The notes under the pieces were generated by a model, which was given only the letters and a program-made list of their open reading frames with translations, was not told the DNA's origin and made no database searches. Of a DNA stretch of 64,000 nucleotides, positions 1 through 11,043 are shown piece by piece. Made by a program: the position numbers and the translations under genes. The first letter of the stretch is position 1; each line of letters opens with the position of its first letter. The stretch lies in assembly GCA_961205875.1 (NCBI GenBank), contig OY540812.1, positions 34,977,098 through 35,041,097 of the forward strand, read 5' to 3'. The stretch is from Sialis fuliginosa (lineage: Eukaryota > Arthropoda > Insecta > Megaloptera > Sialidae).

Positions 1-94
1 GTTGATTTGAATCAAAAACGAAAAGCGTTCGTTAATCGATCCATTACTCGCTGATAGTAACGGATTTTCTAGTTTTCCGAAATGATAAATTTGC

Positions 95-240
95 ATGGTT
101 TAAAACACTTTTTTCTACAACCGTGTAAAAAGTACGCTTTTTCATTGACATTTCAGTGTGTAAAGTAATACTTTTCCGCTCGCCGTGCGTAAAAAGTTTT
201 TTTACGCACGGCGTTCGCAAAAGTGTTTCCATATATAGTA
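95..240. repeat. Hairpin-forming inverted repeat
   Basis: Positions 181-213 form a hairpin with 15-bp perfect arms (CGCCGTGCGTAAAAA and its complement) and a 3-base loop. Imperfect pairing extends outward for about 12 more bases on each side. It could be a very short MITE or a decayed foldback. No target duplication was recognised. Confidence 0.6.
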
Positions 241-720
241 ACACATACATTTTTACGATTAATGAATTTTATAAATACTATTGTATTATAGTATTAAACA
301 AATTACTAAAATTTATTAACTATATTAATTATTGTAATAAACAAAACTATTAATAAAATTAAATAAAATATAAACAATACCTTACGGTTTTTTTATTGGC
401 ACAATTCATGGTATTATGTGTAATTTTCATATATCAATTTAGATTTTGCAGATAGTAAATTTAAAATTACAGAATTTGCAGCTTCTGATATCTCTGGTGG
501 TGCACATTTATGTTCTTTCTCAGTATCACAACTTATCCATCTTATATTATAGAATAACAAATTATGAAACTCATTTGAATGAAAATAGAATTGTCAAATA
601 TGTTATCCAAAGCTTACTAGTGTTGAATTTTAATATTAATGTAGCAAAATAAAAATTCAAAGCATATAAATTAATTGTTATATTATATTATTGTTAATAC
701 TATATAATTAATAGGGTTAT
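241..720. other. AT-rich interval, no gene seen
   Basis: The sequence is very AT-rich. I see no protein-family match on either strand and no repeat structure of note. The short open frames here look like chance. Confidence 0.5.
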
Positions 721-1110
721 GTTAATGTTCTGATTGAATGCGTTAATTTTGATATCTGTTGACGTAATTCTACTATTTGTTTCTCTATTTCTTGATCTCG
801 GTGAACTTCAAATGTGCTGGGTGAATTATATGGCGTTGGTATTTCCATTATTTTATCTGCCATTGATGCTAACTTTTCAATATTATCTTCACGTGTTGCT
901 AATATTGTGCGAACATTAGATGGTAATCGCTGTAGAAATAACGATCACAGAAATTCATCACTAATTTGATTACTCGCTGAATTACGCATTTCTCGTAATA
1001 CGTGAGTAGGTTTTTTATCACCTAACTCTAATTGTGTTAGTAGTTTTTTAATTTTTTGTTCTTCAGAATCAGATAATCGCTCTATTAATTTATTTTTAAA
1101 TGCTGTGTAT

Positions 1111-1599
1111 TTTTTTTTTCTTCATGACATATATGTATGTCGACTGGTACTTTTCCGACAGCTCTTCGTGTTGTGTATGTGTGTGTGTTTTGTTTTTTGT
1201 AAGGATCACAGGGACACAAGAGGGAGTGGGAGGATGCTAATGGGCCGATCATAGCAGGGTGAAGACGAACAGGGTGGCCGTGTTAATGGGAATTGTGGGT
1301 GAGGGTTCAATCGGGGTAGGGGTTATATAAATGATGATTGTATTTCTCTTGTCGTTATTTTATTTTGTAAAAAAAAAATATTCTTAAATGTTGATTTTTA
1401 TGTTTATTATGAATTTCATTAGATTTTCATAGTTTTCTGTGTTTTTCAATAGTTCTCTGATGTTAGTTGGAATTGTTGTGAATGCCTGTTTTCTCTCACT
1501 TTTCCATATCGGACATTTTAGTATGATGTGTTCTGTGTTTGCTGTACTTTTGTTGTCACATCTGCAAAGATCCGTTGGAGTTTTTTTTATTCTGTGTAC
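1111..1599 (-). mobile_element. 5'-truncated LINE-like (non-LTR) retrotransposon insertion
   Basis: The insertion is flanked by the 9-bp direct repeat GCTGTGTAT at 1,102-1,110 and 1,600-1,608. On the minus strand it ends in a run of A (plus-strand T run at 1,111-1,119), as expected for target-primed reverse transcription. It is truncated at its 5' end inside the C-terminal coding region. Its 3' untranslated region (about 1,140-1,340) closely resembles positions 15,912-16,090 on the plus strand, including a block around TGATCGGCCCATTAGCA, so both fragments belong to one family. Confidence 0.88.
1384..1599 (-). pseudogene. C-terminal zinc-binding tail of LINE-like reverse transcriptase protein
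   Basis: The minus-strand frame reads PTDLCRCDNKSTANTEHIIL, continues with KCPIW and ends at a stop at 1,384-1,386. The CxC...H(x4)C spacing is typical of the zinc-binding segment after the RNase H domain in I/Jockey/R1-like elements. The last residues (NIKINI) match the KITKINV end of the fragment at 15,706-15,872. Only about 70 codons remain because the insertion is 5'-truncated. Confidence 0.8.
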
Positions 1600-1829
1600 G
1601 CTGTGTATAATGGTGAGTTAGTTATAAAATCACTGATTTGCTCGAGAACATCACTCTCAATCGCTGCCATTACATAATTGTTTAATAAAGTATATAATAA
1701 AACATAAATGCTTTATTAATATAATATATTTTATTATGCTTTTTGTTTGTAAGTGGAAAACACATGAACATCACAAACATAGATCATACATATGTATGTT
1801 GTAGCACACAGGCTTACCAACATACATAA

Positions 1830-2645
1830 TAGGGTGATTCATTTCCGCAAAGTTTTTTTATTTTTGAAGTGCTCAAGCACAGTGTTAATCTACATGTAGA
1901 AAAAAAAATTCTCACCAAATTTGAGCTCTTAATTCCGATTTTAAGTACTTACTATTTAAATTTGAATTTTTCCCATTTAAAATGCATGTAAAAAGTAAAT
2001 TTTTCTTTCAAAGTTATAATGCTTAGCCGCTTTTTACGATATCGCAAAACGCTTTATCAGGTCTTGTAGAGGATTCCTTGCTCTTCAAAATTGCTCATGG
2101 GTTTTTCGATATTGGTCGTACTAGTTCACCTGCCAGAACTATCAAAGTAAAATTTTTGAAAAAAGTACCGTTTTTTTCATTTTTCAGAGCGAACCGCTAC
2201 TAGTAGGGAGAAAAAAAATACCTATTTTTAAAGGAAATTTTATTCTCTTTAAAAAAAGTCCTTAGGTTCAAATTGCTCTGACCAATATCTCATGAGTTAC
2301 AGCCATTTTTATAGCTGGAAGTGTAAAAAAACGATAGTTCTGGCAGGTGAACTAGTACGACCAATATCGAAAAACCCATGAGCAATTTTGAAGAGCAAGG
2401 AATCCTCTACAAGACCTGATAAAGCGTTTTGCGATATCGTAAAAAGCGGCTAAGCATTATAACTTTGAAAGAAAAATTTACTTTTTACATGCATTTTAAA
2501 TGGGAAAAATTCAAATTTAAATAGTAAGTACTTAAAATCGGAATTAAGAGCTCAAATTTGGTGAGAATTTTTTTTTCTACATGTAGATTAACACTGTGCT
2601 TGAGCACTTCAAAAATAAAAAACTTTGCGGAAATGAATCACCCTA
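1830..2645. mobile_element. Foldback element, hAT-like by ends and target duplication
   Basis: The ends are TAGGGTGATTCATTTCCGCA and its reverse complement, and the arms (1,830-2,143 and 2,333-2,645) are near-identical inverted repeats. The flanks carry the 8-bp repeat ATACATAA (1,822-1,829 and 2,646-2,653); one further shared T makes a 9-bp reading possible. An 8-bp duplication with a TAGGG start fits the hAT superfamily; a Mutator-type 9-bp reading is the alternative. There is no coding sequence. It is inserted inside the gag remnant. Confidence 0.82.
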
Positions 2646-2911
2646 ATACATAATGATATTTTGTTTCGTCTGCGTTTATACCTGTTGTTATGAATTGTGA
2701 TTCATCTTGAATAAACCACAATTTGACGTTTCGTCGCCAAAATGGAGGAATCTTGACTGCAGCTCGAGAAATTTGTTGTTGGATATTTGCTTGCTTTTCA
2801 TTTTCAGGACCAGTCATTCAAATATCCGTGTTGTTAATCATAATTTAATTAAAACAGAATGTTAGTTGCACACTTAAATTTTTCGTTATTGGTTTTATAT
2901 GTACTTTTTTA

Positions 2912-2929
2912 AACGTCGGAGGGTGACCA
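2912..2929 (-). promoter_or_regulatory. Candidate Gypsy primer-binding site, tRNA-Trp type
   Basis: The minus strand reads TGGTCACCCTCCGACGTT, close to the complement of a tRNA-Trp 3' end (TGGTGACCCCGACGT-like). It lies about 95 bases upstream of the gag ATG at 2,817, a normal distance. CsRn1/Kabuki-like Gypsy elements are known to use tRNA-Trp. The match is imperfect, and the adjacent LTR limits could not be fixed. Confidence 0.45.
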
Positions 2930-3097
2930 ATTATTGTGCTTAGTATAATTAACAACACAATATTATATAATTTCTTATTTTACTAATTACAATGATTGAT
3001 GATGAATTATATTTTCTTTATTATCACAACCAGGTTATCTATTGTTTTACTTTACAATTTAATATTTTATAAAAATATATTTTGGCCTTTCTTTGCA
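2930..3097. other. AT-rich stretch, possible LTR remnant
   Basis: This stretch lies directly 5' (minus-strand sense) of the candidate primer site, where an LTR should be. It is AT-rich and I could not identify paired TG...CA ends or a second LTR copy. Confidence 0.25.
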
Positions 3098-3885
3098 AGA
3101 TCCGTCAAGGTTTGAGTGATGAGCTAGTGACAGCGTCTTCAATTATTCATCACGCCAAACAACTAGTATTGCGATATCGTTAGTCAGACAATCATTAATG
3201 ACAAGATTTGTTCGTGAGAATATTGAATTTAATGCTACTGACCGAAATGAGTATATTGATAGGCACGTGACACCATTCTCCAATGCCCTATATAATCCTG
3301 ACTCTGATATACCTCGTGTGATCGTTTGCAATGACTGCACTTATTTAGATATTGAGCTCCTGCTTCCGCGTGCTTCGGTAGTCGTATTGTCAATTTAAGG
3401 GTAAGCATTTAATAGAACCATCGATGTTTGTCGCACCCGATGGTTATATTTTGAATATTCTTGGTTCCTATTTTTTCAATGCTCAGAACAACGATGCGAA
3501 TATTCCAATACACGAGTTTGAACGAGACGTTCAAGGCATGCGTGATTGGTTTATAGATGAAGATATATTTATTATAGACAGAGGGTACCGTGATCCTATC
3601 CGGTTCTCGAAAGGCTTGGGATCACTATTTAAATGCCTCCACTCTTCCAACGCGGGCAAAGATAACTTGACACAGAGAATACTAATGATGCAAGACTTAT
3701 GACAAAATCAGAATGGACATTTAAAAGCCATGTTCAAGATGTTCAAAAACTGTATCATATATGCACATGTTCCGAACATTCGAGACTTCCTTTTAATGCC
3801 AGATGCTACAGAAGAGTTAGCTAGAGAAATGCTTCAGAAATCTCGCGAAGCGAATACTGTTCAAGTATTTACGCAGGAAGACTAA
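3098..3885 (+). pseudogene. PIF/Harbinger-like DDE transposase remnant (DDE_Tnp_4 type), copy 1
   Basis: Successive plus-strand frames spell one degraded transposase. It begins with KIRQGLSDELVT, passes through TRFVRENIEFNATDRNEY, then VIVCNDCTYLDIE (first catalytic Asp region), MFVAPDGYILNILGSYFFN with NNDA, and DEDIFIIDRGYRD, and ends near REANTVQVFTQED at 3,885. The order matches the DDE_Tnp_4 family of PIF/Harbinger and ISL2EU-like elements. Frameshifts occur near 3,170 and 3,355, an in-frame TAG at about 3,386 and another stop near 3,702. No terminal repeats were found. A second remnant of the same type lies at 16,270-16,960. Confidence 0.75.
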
Positions 3886-3932
3886 AGATTCTTTGGCTTC
3901 CTATTGCATTCATTCAACAAAACTTTATTATA

Positions 3933-4391
3933 GGGTCATTCCACCAAATAAGAACATTTTTACGGGGCGACCCTCGCGGATTATGTTTAAAATTTATGGA
4001 GGTGTTCTCTATCATAAGACAAAAATTCCCTGAGAGTTTTAGCTCTTAATACGCAGCGGTCTTGAAGTTATGATTTTTTGAAATTTTGGAAAAAAAAATT
4101 TTTCAACTTTTTCGTCAATTTTTCTGATATGAAAAACATTTTTAAACAAAATCGACAAACATTGTATTTTGTAGGAAAAATTCTCAGCTTTTGAATGAAA
4201 ATATTTATTTTTTCATAAACTCATCAGAAGACCCTCAAAAATTGAATTAAAGTGGAAAAATTGATTTTTTTCGGTGTGCAGCCCAAAATTCTTCAAATTT
4301 GAATTTTTTTTCTGAAAGCTGAGAGTTTTTCACACAAAATATAGCGTTTTGCCGATGTGCATATTTTTTGTTTCGTCACAATTAAATTAAA
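3933..4391 (+). repeat. Left terminal inverted repeat of the Sola-like element
   Basis: This is the reverse complement of 7,160-7,617 with only scattered differences. It is non-coding and AT-rich, with a GC-richer block near the outer end (GGGGCGACCCTCGCGG). Confidence 0.9.
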
Positions 4392-4669
4392 TGTTAGATT
4401 CACTATGCAGTAATATAATTCAGAATAGTAGTATAATTTTCTCTTTAATATTAAAATTATAGTACTCAGAAATTTTGAACCACCTGCTTAAAAGATGAGT
4501 CTATACTTCGTCACTTATCATGCAGATGGCGCTCACAACTCCCGCTATTTACTTTCATTTTGTGATTCTTTCTTGAGCGATTTCTTTTCGGATCGTTTGT
4601 TCTTAACAAAAATATAATTGCTCAAGTTTTTAAGTAATAATTATTGCGTTACTTTGATATTTCATCGCC

Positions 4670-7143
4670 ATGAGTAAACGTATACGGTCAGTAAATTGTT
4701 GTAATCCATTCAATGAGTCACGTAAGTAACTAATACAGTGCACTTGACCTCTTATGTATAACCTATACGTAGAACCAATTAAATTAATGGCCTTGTGTTT
4801 AATATTGACTTTTGACATCTAATTAAACGAAACTTTTAGATAAAAAAGGAGTTAAAGATTTAAGAAAATTTCCCGACGAAGATCGTTGGAAATTTCCTGA
4901 TTTGATGACACTTCAATGTTATGTGTGCGTTGTCGATTCCGTGTCAAAGAATATATTCCGCCGGCATCAGAGGAAGAGGAAATTATTTCAAGTCAAATTA
5001 GTGTTGAAAGTCTGAGTATATCAGCTGAAATTAGTACTCAAGGAAGCAGTTTATCTCGAACTGTCAGTAATTTTAGCGACAATCTATGTGATTACAATGA
5101 TCATTCTTTAGAGCGAGTTTTGAAAATTCCTCTTATTGAAAAAGACAGGTAAAAATTTTCTATTAATTAAGTTTTTCATTTACTGAGTGAAAACTTACTT
5201 AATTATTTTTCTATGCGTTTAATTTAAGGTTATATTCTGAAAAAAATTATGGAGTAAAAAAACTTGATGAGAGCTATGCTGCCGTAGAGAATAAGTTCCA
5301 ATCACAATTTGGAATAGTACCTGAATCTACCTACAGAAAGATTAATCAAGATCATTGTTCCATGATAGCTAAAGTGAAGAAATTATATAACGCTGAAAGT
5401 GACAAGTAAATTTTTTTTCAATCGATCATTTTAAAATATCTTCATTTTTTCATATTAATACGATCGATCGTTTGCTTTACAGATCAATAAAAAAGAAGCT
5501 GCTTTCAATTTTACCCGACAGTTGGGAAGTCAGTCGTATAGCATCAGAATTTAACTGTTCTCGAAAAATGGTACTGAATTTTAAAAATGATATCAGTGAA
5601 TCTGAGAATGTTGATTTAGACTCTGGTGAAATGACTACTAATACTTTGAATCCCACAAAAGCTCCAGGCAATCAGCCGCTTAAGTTAGATGTAAAAAAAC
5701 TTGTCATTGATTTTTATGAAAGCGAAGAAAACTCAAAACAATTAGCGGGCATGAAAGATTTTAAATCTGTGAAGGATTGTGATGGAAATCGAACTAGGGT
5801 ACAAAAAAAGTTGATTCTTTGTAATTTGAAAGAATTGTACCAAAGCTTCAAAGCGCAATATAATTCAGTGGCAATCGGATTTTCTAAATTCGCTAGTTTG
5901 AGGCCTACTTATTGTATTCTTGCTGGAAGTAGTGGTACACATGTCGTATGTGTTTGTACTATTCATCAAAATGTAAAATTGATGTTAGAAGGTACTTGTG
6001 TATTTGACATTCTCTATAATTGTACTAAAACTAGTTATTAATCTTATTACATTTATTCCATTTAGGATGTAATTTTCCAAAATTTGCGAAAAACACCGAT
6101 TGGGTTGTAGAATCTCAGCCAATTTACAAAAATTTATTAAATAAATTAGTTTGTAACAATCCAAAAGAATCGTGCTTTTCCAGAATGTGCAATAGTTGTC
6201 CAAATAATGAAGAAATCGCTGATTATTTTCGTGTGTCGTTTAATGAATCTGATGTTAATGAAATCCAATATAAAATGTGGACATCAACAGACCGTTGTAC
6301 TATTGTGAATGTTACTTCAGATTCCGAAGACTTCATCGAGACTTTAGTGACGCAACTTGATAAGCTTTTGAAACATGATTTTATTGCGAAAACACAAAGT
6401 CGATTTTTTTCTGATACAAAACTAAATTTAAAGAGCGGGGAATTCGCCGTAGTATTTGACTTTGCGGAAAATTATGCATTCGTTGTGCAGGAAGCAGCAA
6501 AAGGCTTTCATTGGAATAACGATCAAGCTACTATATTTCCAATGGTGATTTATTATAACGAAAATGATACTATTAAGCATTTGAGCTTTGTTGGTATTTC
6601 AGATTGTCTTAAGCACGACACAGTTTTAATTTATTTATTTCAAGAGCAATTGATTGCCTTTCTTAAAAAGAAGTTTGCTGTCATCAATACGATTTTTTAC
6701 TTCTCTGATGGAGCTCCACAACAATTCAAAAACAAGAAAGCATTTACAAACTTATGTTATCATTATGCTGACTTCGAAATCAACGCTGAGTGGCATTTTT
6801 TTGCAACTGCCCATGGCAAAGGACCATGCGATGGTCTTGCGGGTTCATTAAAACGATATGCTGCTAGAGCTTCATTACAAATGAACAATAAAGAGCATAT
6901 ACTGAAACCACAAGATTTGTTTTCCTGGGGAACGAAAAATTTTACAAGCGTTGACTTTACTTTTATAGCTAATGACGATTATTTAATAAAAAAAATGTGT
7001 TAGACGTACGATATTCTCAATCGAAAACGGTGAAAGGTACACAGTCATTACACACTTTTGTGCCTTTAAAAGATGAAATTGGTTATGCTTTCATTAAAAC
7101 TGTGTCCACATCTCAAAAAAGTTCAAAAATAAAAGTATTTTAA
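4670..7143 (+). pseudogene. Sola-like transposase, five exons, nearly open
   Basis: Exons with consensus GT-AG borders and matching phase are 4,670-4,721, 4,840-5,148, 5,229-5,405, 5,483-5,991 and 6,066-7,143, about 707 codons in total. The N-terminal part carries paired cysteines (NCCNPF, then LCVRCRF), probably a zinc-binding region. Exon 4 has a helix-turn-helix-like stretch (VSRIASEFNCSRKMVLNF). Exon 5 carries conserved acidic blocks: VVFDFAENY (Asp near residue 481), FYFSDGAPQQF (Asp near 563) and WHFFATAHGKGPCDG (near 600), which are candidate catalytic positions. Two single-base frameshifts are seen, near 4,910 and in an A run near 6,993. After the second one the frame continues as DVRYSQSKTVKG to a TAA at 7,141. 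Because there are so few lesions, this copy was active recently or the frameshifts are sequence errors. Confidence 0.75.
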
Positions 7144-7159
7144 TTATAATGAATTTGCG

Positions 7160-7617
7160 TTTAATTTAATTGTGACGAAACAAAAAATATGTACATCGGC
7201 AAAACGCTATATTTTGTGTAAAAAACTCTCAGCTTTCAGAAAAAAAATTCAAATTTGAAGAATTTTGGGCTGCACACCGAAAAAAATCAATTTTTCCACT
7301 TTAATTCAATTTTTGAGGGTCTTCTGATGAGTTTATGAAAAAATAAATATTTTCATTCAAAAGCTGAGAATTTTTCCTACAAAATACAATGTTTGTCGAT
7401 TTTGTTTAAAAATGTTTTTCATATCAGAAAAATTGACGAAAAAGTTGAAATTTTTTTTTTCCAAAATTTCAAGAAATCATAACTTCAAGACCGCTGCGTA
7501 TTAAGAGCTAAAACTCTCAGGGAATTTTTGTCTTATGATAGAGAACACCTCCATAAATTTTAAACATAATCCGCGAGGGTCGCCCCGTAAAAATGTTCTT
7601 ATTTGGTGGAATGACCC
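7160..7617 (-). repeat. Right terminal inverted repeat of the Sola-like element
   Basis: This is the inverted partner of 3,933-4,391. Its inner edge lies 17 bases beyond the transposase stop codon, so the element carries almost nothing besides the gene and its repeats. Confidence 0.9.
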
Positions 7618-7636
7618 TATAGCTTAACAACAGTAG

Positions 7637-8290
7637 ATCTTCGCAGACTTGCTTACTACCAGTATACTAAAAAATAATTTAAAATATCCAGAAACATGGG
7701 ATGAAAATCAATCAGCTAGTATAGATTGGTTCAAAGAGTTTTTGCAGCGTAATCCTGTTCTTTCAATTAGATAACCAGAAGCAACGAGTCTTACACGTGT
7801 AATGAACTTTAATAGACCGAATGTGCATAAAATTTTATATGAATTTAGCTGAAATTCAGGATCGTTGTAAATTCGAACCTTGTAATATATACAACCTTGA
7901 CGAAACTGGTGTTACGACGGTTCAAAAACCAAGCAAGGTGATCGCTGAAAAAGGAACGAAACAAGTGGGTTCAATTACAAGCCAGGAACGGGGGACTTTG
8001 GTCACTCTATCTGTAGCAGTGAATGCTATAGGGCCTTTAGCATTCACTGCCACTATACTATTGGCAATACAGTTCCACCTTTTTTTATATTTCCGAGAAA
8101 AAAATATGATCGTTACTTTGTGAGGGATTGGCCCCAAGGTTTTAACGGATCCGGCAACAAAAGCGGGTGGATGCAGGATGAAGAATTTTTAAAATATATG
8201 AAATATTTTGTTAAATTATCAAAACCTTCTGAGCAGAACAAAATTTTACTTATTATGGACAACCATATCATACAAACAAACAAAACTATA
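7637..8290 (+). pseudogene. Pogo/Tigger-like DDE_1 transposase remnant
   Basis: The plus-strand pieces read AYYQY near the start, then ETWDENQSASIDWFKEFLQR, PEATSLTRVMNFNRPNV and IYNLDETGVTTVQKP (first catalytic Asp), followed by RDWPQGFNGSGNKSGWMQDE and ILLIMDNHI (second catalytic Asp). This is the order of a pogo-clade DDE_1 transposase related to Tigger/Jerky proteins. It lacks the N-terminal DNA-binding domain and the part after the second Asp. It contains an in-frame TAG near 7,773 and a frameshift near 8,035-8,120. No terminal repeats were located. Confidence 0.75.
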
Positions 8291-10201
8291 TATATATATA
8301 CTCATGGAAAAAATTAAAGGACCACTTTTATTTTTCGAAAAAAATGCTCATTTTCAAAGTAATGCCGATGGGTCAAATATGATCTTTTTTTACTTATAGG
8401 ATATGAAAATTGAAAGAAATTTTTTCATCTTTTCGAATTTAGGGGTATATTTGTTTTATTAAACTTATTTTTGTGACCAAATCGCGATTTAATAAAAAAT
8501 AAAAAAAATGTTTTTTTTTGCAATTTTGAAAGACACCCACGGGGATGTAAAATTTTTTTCTAAAGTTTCAAGATAACTATTTTATAGGAAATTTGTTCAG
8601 CTTTAAAACATTTTTTCAAATTTGTTTTATAATTTTTTGGTGTCGCGATATTCGAGTTTGAATGAAAAAAGTACCAAAAAGTTTTAAACGACCATAAAGG
8701 TCCTAATTTTGGTCGCACAGAAAAAAAAATATTAAAGCTTAAATAATCACCTATTGTCTAGCAGCATTTAAAAAATGTTTAATTTTAACTTACCCCTTCA
8801 AATACGAAAAACAAAACAATGTTCGAATTTAAATAATCCTGTAAAAATAACCTATTTTTTAATCATAGATCTAATGTTTAAAATGTATCCAGAATTTTTT
8901 AAAAAGCATTTTCAAGCTGAGAAAATTTACTAAGTGATGAATATCATGGAATTTTGAAAAAAAAAATCATACATCCCTGTGTGAAATTTCTATAACTACA
9001 AATAAATAATTAATTTTTTTTAGTCAACTACATGTGGATAAAAAAATTCAGTTACTTTGAACGAATAAGCAGTGAAAATTCAATGAAAATTAATTTAACT
9101 GTCGAAATCAAGAGTCTTTAATACGTTGTTGAACGTTTATTCATGACCACGCGCAGTTGACTAAAATCGAAAAATTGAAATTTTTTACAACACAACGATG
9201 ATGTATGAGTTTTTTTAATTTTAAACCAATTCAATTCTTTCATAGAACCAGAAATATTTAAAAAAATAATAACCAAGAACCTGCTCTGAATAATTATTTA
9301 TCTATTGGTGAAAACCGCATTAAAATCGGTTCAGTAGTTTTTGAGTTATTTAATGTATATTACATACTAAACAATTTTTATAAAAATTGATTGTATATAC
9401 AGTTAATTAACTCTACCTACATAAAAAGAAGCTTATTTTTGTATCTTTTATCGCTTATCTCGAAAACTACTGAACCGATTTTAATGCGGTTTTCACCAAT
9501 AGATAAATAATTATTCAGAGCAGGTTCTTGGCTATTATTTTTTTAATATTTCTGGTTCTATGAAAATTTGAATTGGTTTAAAATAAATAAAAAACTCAAC
9601 AATAAGATTTGAGTGTTACCATTTGCCAAAGAATTGATAAATTTTACTTTTTTATGATGGAAATCAATGATATAAGTCTTTGAGAACACATACAAACAGT
9701 TTTACAAAAACTTTTATTGTTAGTCAAAGACAAGCATTATTAACAATTTAATAAAACAGTTGATGATATCAGGTCCTAATTTTCAGTGAATGTTCTGTAC
9801 TACAGAAAGTTTATTTTCCAGAGGTATCAACTTAAGAATCGTTAAACTTTATTAGTTACTACAGCTTAAAAAAAAGTGTGTTTTCAGCCATTTTAATCAG
9901 CGTAGCGGATAAACAAATGAATTTTTTAATTTTTTTTAAAATGGAGGTTGTAGGGAATTTTGTAGCGAATAACTTTTATTTAAAACTTTTTTTTTGTATA
10001 ATACTTATTTAGACCGCTATTTAGCAAATATTAGAAAATCTTAAGAATTTGGAAATTGTATCATGGATAACCCCTGTCGCGGACAACCAAAATCAAAGCA
10101 AACTTAGGGTATTATTTTACACCACTTTTGTAACATATCCTGTAAGTATTAAAACTGTACGCAAAAATTCCTATTTCAGGTACTTTTTAGCCTAGCCTAC
10201 T
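8291..10201. other. AT-rich interval with no gene, one inverted repeat
   Basis: The interval has long A and T runs and no coding signal on either strand. The only structure I can support is the inverted repeat at 9,207-9,598. Positions 8,310-8,900 look like decayed repeat sequence but show no matching arm. Confidence 0.5.
9207..9598. repeat. Palindromic repeat (foldback MITE)
   Basis: The arms (about 9,207-9,350 and 9,455-9,598) are inverted copies that include AACCAAGAACCTGCTCTGAA and ACCGATTTTAATGCGG. The latter resembles the ACTGAACCGATTTTAAT motif common in insect repeats. No clear target duplication or coding sequence was seen. Confidence 0.75.
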
Positions 10202-10469
10202 ATGACAACAACAAACATTTCTTCAGAGGCAAGTTATATCTGCAATAGTGAACTGAAGTCAAAAAAAAACCCGTTGGAAATGTAAGTTTTCCTAGTAGAC
10301 TACTTCGTATTAATTATTTTTATTTGAAAATAAAAAATTATTTTGTATTTTTGTTTATTAATGTATTTAGAAATATCAAAGAAGTCACATCAAAACCAAA
10401 AAAATATTCTAAAGATGACACTAGGAAAATGAAGAAATATATGGATGATATGATTATGCAAGAGACTGA

Positions 10470-10622
10470 AGATAAACGTGAACAGGAACACAAAACAATT
10501 CTTAACATGTTAACAACAATAGTAGATAATTGGAACGAATTTCAAAGTACCTATAAAATGTATATTGTTGTATGAAACACATTATACCTACATCATACTT
10601 ATTAACATAATTTGATGATGCA
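10470..10622 (+). repeat. Duplicated BEN-gene exon plus intron, first copy
   Basis: This segment is nearly identical to 11,037-11,176, 567 bases downstream. It includes coding sequence (KREQEHKTILNMLTT), the splice donor region and the start of the following intron. Confidence 0.85.
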
Positions 10623-10734
10623 GTAAGCGCCTTGCATAAAGGTCATAAACAAATTATAGAAGCTTTGATGTCCATCGTAAAAGATACAGAAAAGGCACGA
10701 GAAACTAGAACGAAGCCATTAATCTGTTCAGAAA

Positions 10735-11043
10735 AATGGGAAAGCTAGAATTTATTATACTAACGGAAATTTGGAGCTCTATATAGACAAAACAAGTAAT
10801 TATCTTCAGAAAGAAACAATAACACTGGACGTTGCAACTAATTTGTTTACTACACTTGATGATTTTATTATTAACCTCAGGGATAAATTTGATTACTTCG
10901 AATCGTCCGCCAAAGAAAGAAACCCGGAATCTGACTACAAGGACCTATCTCAAAGAACAAGACGTAGAAGCTCACGCCAGAGTTTTTTCGATGGTTCTGC
11001 GGCGTCTGTCCAATTGAATGGAAAAGAGAATTTAAAAAGATAA
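10735..11043 (+). pseudogene. hAT transposase fragment, ZMYM1-like
   Basis: The plus-strand frame contains LDVATNLFTTLDDFIINLRD, then KFDYFESSAKER and RRSSRQSFFDGSAASVQLNG. This resembles the middle of the long ZMYM1-like hAT transposases common in aphid genomes, where an FFDGSA-like block follows an RxxFDxFE segment. It is only about 100 codons, with no catalytic residues, and sits exactly between the two copies of the duplicated BEN exon. Its frame ends at a stop at 11,041-11,043, where the second copy of the exon begins. Confidence 0.6.

Larger units (their letters stand above)
725..2817 (-). pseudogene. Gypsy-type retrotransposon gag remnant, split by two insertions
   Basis: Three minus-strand pieces read as one gag-like protein. 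The first (2,817-2,646) starts at an ATG and contains KIPPFWRRNVKLWF followed by GINADETKYHYV. The second (about 1,690-1,600) contains AAIESDVLEQISDFITN. The third (1,101-725) contains LIERLSDSEEQKIKKLL, then ELGDKKPTHVLREM. This order matches the N-terminal gag region of insect Gypsy elements of the CsRn1/Kabuki type, where the LWFAQ-like, DATKF-like and LGDRKPSQFL-like blocks occur in the same sequence. The reading frame is interrupted by a LINE-like insertion at 1,111-1,599 and a foldback at 1,830-2,645, and it has an in-frame TGA in the third piece. Positions 1,691-1,829 between the first two pieces are unexplained. No zinc knuckle or pol was found downstream. Family assignment is from motif memory, not a search. 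Confidence 0.75.
3933..7617 (+). mobile_element. Sola-like DNA transposon with long terminal inverted repeats
   Basis: The element begins GGGTCATTCCACCAAATAAG and ends with the reverse complement. It is flanked by TATA at 3,929-3,932 and 7,618-7,621, read as a 4-bp target duplication (a 2-bp TA reading is also possible). The inverted repeats are about 460 bp and nearly identical. A multi-exon transposase gene lies between them. A 4-bp duplication and a GGG start are compatible with the Sola superfamily, and the transposase resembles proteins I associate with Sola2, but this name is tentative. Confidence 0.8.

Noticed and set aside
734..919. Plus-strand open frame rich in Leu and Phe
   Set aside because: It is antisense to gag; the minus strand carries recognisable gag sequence.
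1439..1621. Plus-strand 60-codon open frame
   Set aside because: It is the antisense shadow of the LINE-like C-terminal tail at 1,384-1,599.
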